Made by a program: the position numbers and the translations under genes | Notes under the pieces: model-generated | Seen by the model: the letters and a program-made list of their open reading frames with translations, nothing else | Database searches by the model: none | Told to the model about the DNA's origin: nothing | Shown here: positions 46,838 through 54,032 of the stretch, one piece after another | Position numbering within the stretch: position 1 is the stretch's first letter | Layout: every line of letters starts with the position of its first letter | NCBI GenBank assembly: GCA_017552985.1 | Contig: JAFZNO010000047.1 | Span: 1 to 64,000 of the forward strand | From: Lachnospiraceae bacterium | GTDB taxonomy: Bacteria; Bacillota; Clostridia; Lachnospirales; Lachnospiraceae | Length of the DNA stretch: 64,000 nucleotides | Reading direction: 5' to 3'

Positions 46838-46885
46838 ATGATGAAGGAGAAATCATTGCAACTGGGATGATTTCTCCTTATTTTC
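46838..46885 (+). promoter_or_regulatory. Leader peptide overlapping a terminator-like hairpin
   Basis: An ATG at 46838, with AGGTGAG just upstream, opens a ten-codon frame MMKEKSLQLG ending in TGA at 46868-46870. The same bases form a perfect 13-bp stem (AAGGAGAAATCAT at 46844-46856, ATGATTTCTCCTT at 46867-46879) followed by ATTTTCTGTT. Ribosomes on the small frame would open the stem. The helicase start lies 60 bases further on. Confidence 0.55.
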
Positions 46886-46943
46886 TGTTGTTTGGAATTA
46901 GGGAACGTGGGTATTGGGATAGTTTTGTCGCATTAAGAAAGGT

Positions 46944-49364
46944 TTGGAAAGAGATTTGGAAGAGAATTTGAAGGAGCAGTACGAAAAGAAGTTGGAGGAG
47001 ATGCTTGCGGAAGCCGGCATTGGGGAAGTCGTAAACGATGAGGAAGAGGGCGACCTGGATTCCTTGGAGGCGGAAGAGGTTGAGGCAATGAAGGAGCTGG
47101 GAATCTCTGACGAGGCAGAGGAACAGGAGGAGTCTGGCGCAGCAGATAAGAATGAATCTATTGCTACTGCCGGTACGGAAAGCAAAGCAAGCACTTCCGC
47201 GGTAAGCGGTGCTTCCGGCGTGGATGACGCGAAAATGGATGATTTAAGGGATCAGTTGGATCCCAGGATTCAGCGCGCGCTGGATGACATGGGCTTTGCG
47301 AAGCTGACCCCCATTCAGGAGCAGGCAATCCCTGCACTTTTGGATGATCAGGACATCATTGGCCAGGCGCAGACGGGAACGGGAAAGACGGCGGCATTTG
47401 GTATTCCGCTGATCTCCCGCGTGGATGCGAGTCTCCAGAAGCTTCAGGCCATCGTACTTTGCCCGACGAGAGAGCTTGCGATTCAGGCGGCATTAGAGCT
47501 CCGCAAGATCGCAAAATATATTGAAAGTCTCCGGGTGTTGCCCGTATATGGCGGACAGGAGATTGGACGCCAGATCCGCGCGCTTCCCGGCACGCAGATC
47601 ATTGTTGGCACGCCAGGACGCGTGATGGATCACATGAACCGTCACACGATCAAGCTGGATGACGTGAAGATGGTGGTTCTGGACGAGGCGGACGAGATGC
47701 TAAACATGGGCTTCCGCGAGGACATGGAAGTCATTCTTGGCGCCATTCCCGGAGAGCATCAGACAGCTCTGTTTTCCGCGACCATGCCCAAGCCCATTTT
47801 GGAGATCACCGGAAAGTTCCAGAAGGAAGATACCAAGCATATCCGCGTGACGACGGGCGAACTGACGATCCCGCTGATCAGCCAAAGATATTTCCTGATC
47901 AAAAACGCAGACAAGGACGCGGCAACCGTGCGTCTTTTGGAATATTATGATCCCAGGCTCTGCCTGATCTTCTGTAACACGAAGGCGAAGGTGGAGGAGC
48001 TTTCGGAGGTGCTGAAAAAGAACGGATTCCAGGCAGAAGGCCTGCATGGCGATCTGATCCAGCATCAGCGTGACATTGTCATGAACCGTTTTAGAAACGG
48101 AAGCACGAACATTTTGATCGCAACGGACGTGGCGGCGAGAGGAATCGACGTGGACGACGTGGAGATCGTGATCAATTATGACGTTCCGCTGGATAATGAG
48201 TATTACGTGCACCGCATTGGCAGAACCGGACGTGCGGGAAAGACGGGCATGTCCTTTACGTTTGCAAATGCAAGGGAGCTTCGCAGGATCCGTGACATTG
48301 AACGGTTCTGCAAGACCACCATCGAGGAAAAGAAGCTTCCAGATGCGTCCAAGGTATTGAAATCCAAGGCGAGAAAGGTTTTGAACACTGCTTGGGAGCT
48401 TAAGGATCATGAAGACATCGGCCTGATGAAGGTTTATTTGCAGCGCATGATGGACAAGAATGAGTGTGACATTTTTGATCTTGCGGCGTGCATGTTAAAG
48501 CAGGAGATCGGTGATAAGGGCGAGGAGATCCTCGAGGACAAGCCCCAGCCCAGAAAGGGCCGCGGCGGCAGAGACGACAGGGGCGGCAGAGGCTTCGGAC
48601 GCAGAGAGGACGGCAGAGGCGGCAGAGGATTTGGCCGCAGGGACGAAGAAGGCCGCGAGGAAAGACGCGGACGCTTTGGCCGTAAGGACGATGAGAACCG
48701 CGAGGAAAGACGCGGACGCTTTGGCCGTAAGGACGACGAGAACCGAGAGGAAAGACGCGGACGCTTTGGCCGTAAGGATGATGAGAACCGCGAGGAAAGA
48801 CGCGGACGCTTTGGCCGTAAGGACGACGAAAACCGCAAGGAAGGCCGTCGGGAGAGAGGCGATAGAAGCGATAGAAGCTTTGGCCCCAAGGACGGCGAGA
48901 AGCGTGGGGAAAGACGCGAAGAGAGACGCGGCGGAGAATTTGGCCGCAGAGACGATGGCAGAAGCTTTGGCCGCAAGGATGACGCAGAACGCACGGAAAG
49001 AAGGGGCGACAGGGAAAAGCGCCCTGAGAGAGAAGGCGAAAAGAAAGCTTCCCGCAAAAAAGAGGAAAGCTTCGGCGAAAAAATCTTTGGCAAGAAGCAG
49101 GTGAAATTCTGGGAGATGGAGAAGCCGGAATTCGTGGAAAAGGCTGATGCCATTGAGAAACACATGGCGAAGAAGGAACGCAAGAGTGGCGCCAAAGATA
49201 TGAATGCCAAAGCCGCCAAGTCGGGTAATACGGATAAGAAAGGCCGCGGTGAGAAAAAAGATAAGTCAGGCAAAGAAGGCAAAACAGGAAAGAATGAAAA
49301 AATAGACGTGCGTAAAGTTATGGACGTAGATTATTCCGGAAGGCCTACGCGCATAAAGAAATAA
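46944..49364 (+). CDS. DEAD-box RNA helicase with Arg/Gly/Asp-rich repeat tail
   Basis: The 806-residue protein unwinds RNA. An acidic N-terminal extension (about 1-95) precedes a full helicase core: Q motif MGFAKLTPIQEQAIP, AQTGTGKTAAF (about 142), PTRELAIQ, TPGRVMDH, DEADEMLNMGF (about 246), SATMP, ATDVAARGIDV and HRIGRTGRAG. A CsdA/CshA-like dimerisation stretch follows. From about 536 the tail is RGG- and RGD-rich, including four near-identical 15-residue repeats of RGRFGRKDDENREER. A Lys-rich end completes it. The start appears to be a TTG close behind AAGAAAGG. Cold-shock or RNA-decay helicases have this build. Confidence 0.93.
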   Translation: MERDLEENLKEQYEKKLEEMLAEAGIGEVVNDEEEGDLDSLEAEEVEAMKELGISDEAEEQEESGAADKNESIATAGTESKASTSAVSGASGVDDAKMDDLRDQLDPRIQRALDDMGFAKLTPIQEQAIPALLDDQDIIGQAQTGTGKTAAFGIPLISRVDASLQKLQAIVLCPTRELAIQAALELRKIAKYIESLRVLPVYGGQEIGRQIRALPGTQIIVGTPGRVMDHMNRHTIKLDDVKMVVLDEADEMLNMGFREDMEVILGAIPGEHQTALFSATMPKPILEITGKFQKEDTKHIRVTTGELTIPLISQRYFLIKNADKDAATVRLLEYYDPRLCLIFCNTKAKVEELSEVLKKNGFQAEGLHGDLIQHQRDIVMNRFRNGSTNILIATDVAARGIDVDDVEIVINYDVPLDNEYYVHRIGRTGRAGKTGMSFTFANARELRRIRDIERFCKTTIEEKKLPDASKVLKSKARKVLNTAWELKDHEDIGLMKVYLQRMMDKNECDIFDLAACMLKQEIGDKGEEILEDKPQPRKGRGGRDDRGGRGFGRREDGRGGRGFGRRDEEGREERRGRFGRKDDENREERRGRFGRKDDENREERRGRFGRKDDENREERRGRFGRKDDENRKEGRRERGDRSDRSFGPKDGEKRGERREERRGGEFGRRDDGRSFGRKDDAERTERRGDREKRPEREGEKKASRKKEESFGEKIFGKKQVKFWEMEKPEFVEKADAIEKHMAKKERKSGAKDMNAKAAKSGNTDKKGRGEKKDKSGKEGKTGKNEKIDVRKVMDVDYSGRPTRIKK
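48655..48834 (+). repeat. 45-bp tandem repeat inside the helicase gene, four copies
   Basis: Units start at 48655, 48700, 48745 and 48790 and differ by only a few bases, so expansion is recent or maintained by gene conversion. Degenerate relatives flank them on both sides. Confidence 0.93.
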
Positions 49365-49421
49365 GGCATGCGAGGCATTGATCCGGAACGGACTGGCAGA
49401 AGAGACATGGAGGTGGCTTGA

Positions 49422-49979
49422 ATGAGAGTAGGCATGGGATATGACGTACACAGGCTGACGGAGGGCAGGGACCTCATCATTGGGGGCGTGAAGATCCCTT
49501 ATGAAAAAGGGCTTTTGGGGCATTCGGACGCGGACGTGCTGTTGCATGCCATCTCAGACGCGCTCCTTGGCGCGGCGGCGCTCGGTGACATTGGAAAGCA
49601 TTTCCCTGACACGGATTCTGCTTACAAGGGGATTTCATCGATGATCCTGCTGGAGAAGGTGGGAGACCTGATCGCGGAGAAGAGCTTCCTGATCGAGAAC
49701 GTGGACGCAACCATCATTGCGCAGGCACCCAAGATGCGTCCTTATATTGATGAAATGAGAGAGAATATTGCAAAGGCGTTGAAGATTGACGTATCTCAGG
49801 TGAACGTGAAGGCCACGACGGAAGAAGGACTTGGCTTTACTGGCACGGGTGAGGGGATTTCTTCCCAGGCCGTATGTCTTTTGACTAGTCCATTTGATCT
49901 CTCAGCGTCGCCCGTACAGATGGGCTGCGCAGGATGCAGCGGATGTGCCGGGGCTGGCCAGCGCATGCAAGAAAAATAA
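49422..49979 (+). CDS. ispF: 2-C-methyl-D-erythritol 2,4-cyclodiphosphate synthase with Cys-rich tail
   Basis: IspF forms the cyclic diphosphate in the non-mevalonate isoprenoid pathway. The core shows GMGYDVHRL with metal-binding Asp and His, [34 protein letters not shown], and [17 protein letters not shown]. The usual enzyme ends near residue 157. Here 28 more residues follow, ending [21 protein letters not shown], with three Cys in a CxxCxxC run. That tail is not part of the known fold. A ribosome site, GGAGG, lies 12 bases upstream. Confidence 0.95.
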   Translation: MRVGMGYDVHRLTEGRDLIIGGVKIPYEKGLLGHSDADVLLHAISDALLGAAALGDIGKHFPDTDSAYKGISSMILLEKVGDLIAEKSFLIENVDATIIAQAPKMRPYIDEMRENIAKALKIDVSQVNVKATTEEGLGFTGTGEGISSQAVCLLTSPFDLSASPVQMGCAGCSGCAGAGQRMQEK

Positions 49980-50073
49980 TGCGGAAGTGAGCCTAATATA
50001 GGCAAACGCGAAGAGAAGGAAACTATCATTCAGGGAAGTAAAAGGTTGGTCTGTATGCCGGGAGGACGGTAAA

Positions 50074-51456
50074 ATGGAACAATTGTCCTTATTTGATCAG
50101 TCGCAAGGGTTTAATGGAATACAAGAGATGAATGGCGCCCCCGCTGAAGTGGAAAGCAGCGGAGGCGTGGATTTTACGCAGCCCTTGGCAAACCGTCTGC
50201 GCCCGAGATGCCTTGATGATTTCGTGGGCCAGGAGCATTTGCTTGGAAAAGGGAAGATGCTGAGGCAGCTGATCGAACGCGATCAGATTTCTTCCATGAT
50301 CTTTTGGGGGCCGCCCGGCGTGGGTAAAACAACCCTTGCCAGCATCATTGCGGGACAGACAAAAAGCGCCTTTATCAATTTCAGTGCCGTGACCAGCGGC
50401 ATCAAAGAGATCAAGGAAGTCATGCAACAGGCTGAAAACGACAGGCGAAGGGGCCGCCGGACAGTGCTTTTCGTGGACGAGATCCATCGCTTTAATCGCG
50501 CCCAGCAGGACGCCTTTTTGCCTTACGTGGAAAAGGGAAGCATCGTGCTGATCGGCGCAACGACGGAGAATCCGTCCTTCGAGGTCAACGGGGCACTTTT
50601 GTCCAGGTGTAAGGTGTTTGTGTTAAAGGAGCTCACGGAGGAGAATCTTTGCAGGCTTCTTCACAGGGCACTCACGGCGCCGGAAGGTTTTGGGCGGCAG
50701 GGCGTTGCCATGACGGATGACCAGATCCGTGCGGTCGCGGCGTTTGCAAACGGGGACGCGCGCACGGCCCTGAATACTTTGGAGATGGCAGTCTTAAACA
50801 GCCAGATCCAACCTGACGGCAGCATGGTCGTGACAAATGAGGGACTGGAGCAATGCGTTAGCAGAAAGTCCCTGTTATATGATAAATCAGGGGAAGAGCA
50901 TTACAACATGATCTCCGCGCTGCATAAGTCCATGCGCAATTCGGATCCGGACGCGGCCATCTATTGGATGCTTCGCATGCTGGAGGGCGGTGAAAATCCC
51001 TTGTATATTGCAAGGAGACTGATCCGTTTTGCGAGCGAGGACGTGGGCATGGCGGATCCGAAAGCGCTGGAGCTTGCCGTAAACGTCTATCAGGCCTGTC
51101 ATTTCCTGGGAATGCCGGAGTGTGACGTGCATCTGACGCATGCCGTGACGTACCTTGCGATGGCGCCGAAATCTAACGCATGTTACGTGGCATGTGAGGA
51201 GGCAAAGCGGGATATCAAGGAAAAACCCGCGGAACCCGTGCCCCTGCAGATCCGGAACGCCGTGACAAAACTCATGGCAGATCTGGATTATGGAAAAGGC
51301 TATGAATATGCCCACAATGCCGAGGAGAAACTAACCAAGATGAAGTGCCTGCCGGAAAGCCTACGGGATCGCGAGTATTATCGCCCGACGGAGCAGGGTG
51401 CGGAGGCGGCCGTGAAGGAGCGCCTGGAAGAGATCAAGGCCTGGAAGGCAAAGTAA
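50074..51456 (+). CDS. rarA: Replication-associated recombination protein A (MgsA/RarA ATPase)
   Basis: A AAA+ ATPase related to clamp loaders that acts at stalled replication forks. The 460-residue protein begins with MEQLSLFDQ, a clamp-binding-like QLSLF peptide. It then has NRLRPRCLDDFVGQEHLLG, Walker A GPPGVGKTT (about 79), Walker B VLFVDEIHRFN (about 132), the sensor GATTENPSFEVN, and the C-terminal domain with ASEDVGMADP and HLTHAVTYLAMAPKSN. Its last codons and stop form the first unit of a 41-bp tandem repeat. Confidence 0.95.
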   Translation: MEQLSLFDQSQGFNGIQEMNGAPAEVESSGGVDFTQPLANRLRPRCLDDFVGQEHLLGKGKMLRQLIERDQISSMIFWGPPGVGKTTLASIIAGQTKSAFINFSAVTSGIKEIKEVMQQAENDRRRGRRTVLFVDEIHRFNRAQQDAFLPYVEKGSIVLIGATTENPSFEVNGALLSRCKVFVLKELTEENLCRLLHRALTAPEGFGRQGVAMTDDQIRAVAAFANGDARTALNTLEMAVLNSQIQPDGSMVVTNEGLEQCVSRKSLLYDKSGEEHYNMISALHKSMRNSDPDAAIYWMLRMLEGGENPLYIARRLIRFASEDVGMADPKALELAVNVYQACHFLGMPECDVHLTHAVTYLAMAPKSNACYVACEEAKRDIKEKPAEPVPLQIRNAVTKLMADLDYGKGYEYAHNAEEKLTKMKCLPESLRDREYYRPTEQGAEAAVKERLEEIKAWKAK

Positions 51457-51632
51457 GCAAGTACCTTTGAGTGGCTAAGACCTGGAAGGCGCAGTAAGAA
51501 AATGCCTTTGAGCAGTCAAGATCTGGAAGGCGCAGTAAGAAAATGCCTTTGAGCAGTCAAGATCTGGAAGGCGCAGTAAGAAAATGCCTTTGAGTGGCCA
51601 AGGCCAGGAGGGCATGGTAGCAGATTCCTTGT
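51436..51632 (+). repeat. 41-bp tandem repeat beginning inside rarA
   Basis: Units start at 51436, 51477, 51518 and 51559, with a decayed fifth at 51600. The first unit spans the last seven codons and stop of rarA. Units 2 to 4 are nearly identical and each repeats the GGCGCAGTAAG that carries the stop codon. Nothing else of note lies here. Confidence 0.92.
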
Positions 51633-51642
51633 GACGTCATAC

Positions 51643-51671
51643 TTGCGGAAAGTAAAAAAGTAACGTAGAAT
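51643..51671 (+). promoter_or_regulatory. Promoter upstream of array B
   Basis: TTGCGG (51643-51648), a 17-bp spacer and TAGAAT (51666-51671). If used, array B starts about 13 bases into the transcript and forms the leader of the gene at 52009. Confidence 0.5.
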
Positions 51672-51690
51672 AGATTCTGTATTTATTGAT

Positions 51691-51879
51691 TGGGTATATA
51701 TCGCATGGATGAAATAAAATACCCAATGAAATTGGACTTGTGGGTATAGTTCCAATACTTTGCCTGTTTTACCCAGATGAAAAGCGTAAATTGGGTAAAA
51801 CATGAAATGTTTATACCAAAATACCCACGGGATATTAAGGGTATGGGTATATTCTCTAAGACAGTTTCATTTTTACCCA
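51691..51879. repeat. Array B: four alternating inverted pairs of the 8-bp TGGGTA motif
   Basis: Forward motifs start at 51691, 51741, 51792 and 51844. Inverted motifs start at 51718, 51768, 51820 and 51872. Offsets forward-to-inverted are 27, 27, 28 and 28 bp, and inverted-to-forward 23, 24 and 24 bp. This is the same design as the array at 36307, with no other shared sequence. The remaining 130 bases before the next gene show no other feature. Confidence 0.9.
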
Positions 51880-52008
51880 TGGAATTATGTCATGCAGATG
51901 AAGAACAGAGGACGATAAGTAGAAAATTCGCGCATGGCGTGAAAAGATACGAAACATGTTATTAAGTGAATTGGAAAATTGGGGATAAAGGATACGGGAG
52001 AGGGAGTT

Positions 52009-52929
52009 ATGGCGGAAAAGAAAGAAGTATTTTGGCATTTGCCGGGACTTTGTTATTTCAGATTGCTGAATCAGGTGCTGATCAATACGATGAAGGATTA
52101 TCCTGACAAGTTCCGGGATGGGTATCGCATCGGTTCCGTGTACGGGACGATCCCCGGGGCCATTTGGAATGGCGGGCGGGCCGTTTTTGGCATCAGCAAC
52201 AAGGCGGAGATCGAGAGAGTGATCCATACCTATAATCAGTATGGCATTCCGGCGCGTTTTACCTGGTCAAATTCCCTGCTGGAAGAAAAGCACGTATATG
52301 ACACGTACTGCAACATGATCATGAAGGTTGCGGACAACGGACTCAATCAGGCAATCGTGAACAGCCCGGCTTTGGAAGAGTATATCCGCCGGGAATATCC
52401 GAATTATAAGCTGATCTCTTCGACGACAAAGCGCATGACGGACTTTGATCGGCTGAAGGAGGAAGTGGCAAAGAATTACTTCCTTGTGGTGCTTGATTAT
52501 GACTTGAACCGCAATGAGGAAGTGATCAAGCAGCTGGAGCCCGTTGCGGATAAGATCGAGATTTTGGTCAACGAGATCTGTTATCCCGGATGCCCGAAGC
52601 GTGCGGAGCATTATCGCGAGGAATCCAGGTCGCAGCTGGAGTTTGACAACCGGACAACCTTCCGTTGCCCGAACAATTCCAGGGACAATCGCACCTTTGA
52701 AGAGTGCATGAAGCGTCCGGCGTTCATGTCCACGGAGGAAGTGGATCGCTACATTGAACGCGGCTTTTCGAATTTCAAGATTGTCGGCAGGGGACTTCCG
52801 CAGCAGTTTGTACTCGATTCGTACGTCTACTTCCTTGCGAAGGAGGAGGCGAGGGACTTTGTGCGTAAGCGCATCACGGGAACCATGGAGCAGTTGATGG
52901 CAGCCCAGCGCGCGCAAATGCGGCGCTAA
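52009..52929 (+). CDS. U32-like protein with a four-cysteine cluster
   Basis: A 306-residue protein. The order of a barrel-like N-terminal part (YGTIPGAIWNGGRA; YNQYGIPARFTWSN), then NEICYPGCPKRAEHY (Cys191, Cys195), FRCPNN (Cys220), EECMKR (Cys233) and RGFSNFKIVGRG resembles peptidase family U32, whose UbiU/UbiV members hold a 4Fe-4S cluster with four such Cys and whose sequences share a GVDSxKIEGR element. It lacks the typical U32 ELLAPAG start. An iron-sulfur protein acting on RNA, a cofactor or a peptide is possible; the function is unknown. The ATG at 52009 has GAGAGGGAG upstream. It stands alone, bracketed by repeats on both sides. Confidence 0.6.
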   Translation: MAEKKEVFWHLPGLCYFRLLNQVLINTMKDYPDKFRDGYRIGSVYGTIPGAIWNGGRAVFGISNKAEIERVIHTYNQYGIPARFTWSNSLLEEKHVYDTYCNMIMKVADNGLNQAIVNSPALEEYIRREYPNYKLISSTTKRMTDFDRLKEEVAKNYFLVVLDYDLNRNEEVIKQLEPVADKIEILVNEICYPGCPKRAEHYREESRSQLEFDNRTTFRCPNNSRDNRTFEECMKRPAFMSTEEVDRYIERGFSNFKIVGRGLPQQFVLDSYVYFLAKEEARDFVRKRITGTMEQLMAAQRAQMRR

Positions 52930-53106
52930 GGCAGATGCCATGATGGACGGAACGTTAATCGCGCGGCGATGCGGCGCTAAGACAGGTGCCATGACGGGAG
53001 AGACGTTAACCGCGCGGCGATGCGGCGCTAAGACAGGTGCCATGACGGGAGAGACGTTAACCGCGCGGCGATGCGGCGCTAAGATAACGTTTCATTGACG
53101 GGAGAG
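52918..53106 (+). repeat. 51-bp tandem repeat from the U32-like gene to the lgt ribosome site
   Basis: Units start at 52918, 52969 and 53020, with a diverged fourth from 53071. The first contains the last codons and TAA of the upstream gene (ATGCGGCGCTAA). The GGGAGAG in each unit becomes the ribosome site of lgt in the last one. Units 2 and 3 are identical by eye. Confidence 0.92.
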
Positions 53107-53115
53107 GATGACGAC

Positions 53116-53943
53116 ATGTTTAATGATTTGTTTTCGATTGGTCCCATAACGCTTCACACCTATGGCCTGATGATCGCCATCGGCGTTTTTGCGGCCTTGT
53201 ATATTGCGGAATACCGGGCACCCAAAAATGATTTGGATAAAGAATTGATCTTCCCGCTGACCATGTACTGCGTGATCACGGGAATTGCCAGCGCAAAGAT
53301 CATGTTCTGCATTGTCGGCTGGCGTGATTTTATCAAGGATCCGCTGTCCATGCTTGGATCCAGCGGACTTGTGGTCTACGGCGGCATCATCGGAGGAATT
53401 CTCTGCGGCTACTTATATTGCAAAGTCCGTAAGGTCAGCTTTTGGGATCTGTTTGACATTGTGCTTCCTTCCGTTGCAGTGGCGCAGGCCTTTGGACGTA
53501 TCGGATGCTTTATGGCAGGATGCTGTTACGGACGGGCGACGGACGCATGGTACGGCATTGCCTTTGTGCATTCGCACTATGCACCCAATGGCGTGAAGAT
53601 GATCCCGACGCAGCTGATCTCCAGCGCAGGCATGTTTACGATAGCGGGACTTCTTTTCTGGTATGCATATCACGCCAAGAAGGCCGGACAGATCGGCGCG
53701 GCTTACATGATCCTGTACAGCATCGGAAGATTTTGCGTGGAATTCCTCCGCGGCGACCTTGCCCGCGGCAGCGTGGGCGCGCTTTCCACGTCCCAGTTTA
53801 TTTCCATATTCATCGTTGTTTGCGGCGTGGCATTATGGTTTTGGAGGGGAAAGGCCGGTGCCGACAGGCCCCAGGCCATGAAGAAAGCTAAGGCGGTAAA
53901 GAAAGCTGAGAAGGACGAAAAGGCCGAAGATAACAAAGAATAG
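53116..53943 (+). CDS. lgt: Prolipoprotein diacylglyceryl transferase
   Basis: Lgt moves diacylglycerol onto the lipobox Cys of prelipoproteins, such as the two at the start of this window. The 275-residue membrane protein has about seven helices, the GLVVYGGIIGG motif (about 84) and the signature QAFGRIGCFMAGCCYGR (about 130) with the essential Arg, followed by PTQL and GRFCVEFLRGD. The C-terminus is a Lys/Glu-rich cytoplasmic tail (KKAKAVKKAEKDEKAEDNKE). The ATG at 53116 is preferred because GGGAGAGG lies well placed upstream. Confidence 0.95.
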   Translation: MFNDLFSIGPITLHTYGLMIAIGVFAALYIAEYRAPKNDLDKELIFPLTMYCVITGIASAKIMFCIVGWRDFIKDPLSMLGSSGLVVYGGIIGGILCGYLYCKVRKVSFWDLFDIVLPSVAVAQAFGRIGCFMAGCCYGRATDAWYGIAFVHSHYAPNGVKMIPTQLISSAGMFTIAGLLFWYAYHAKKAGQIGAAYMILYSIGRFCVEFLRGDLARGSVGALSTSQFISIFIVVCGVALWFWRGKAGADRPQAMKKAKAVKKAEKDEKAEDNKE

Positions 53944-54032
53944 TGAGAACGTAACGAAGGCCAATTCATCAATGATAAATGAAAAAACGGCTAGACAAGC
54001 CAGTTGAAAAAAAGACCTAGGGAGAGGACAAC

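Noticed and set aside
46908..46915. Single TGGGTATT upstream of the helicase as a third TGGGTA array
   Set aside because: There is only one copy, with no partner at 27 bp. Isolated TGGGTA words also occur in coding sequence, for example near 2296, 23361, 52109 and 56470.
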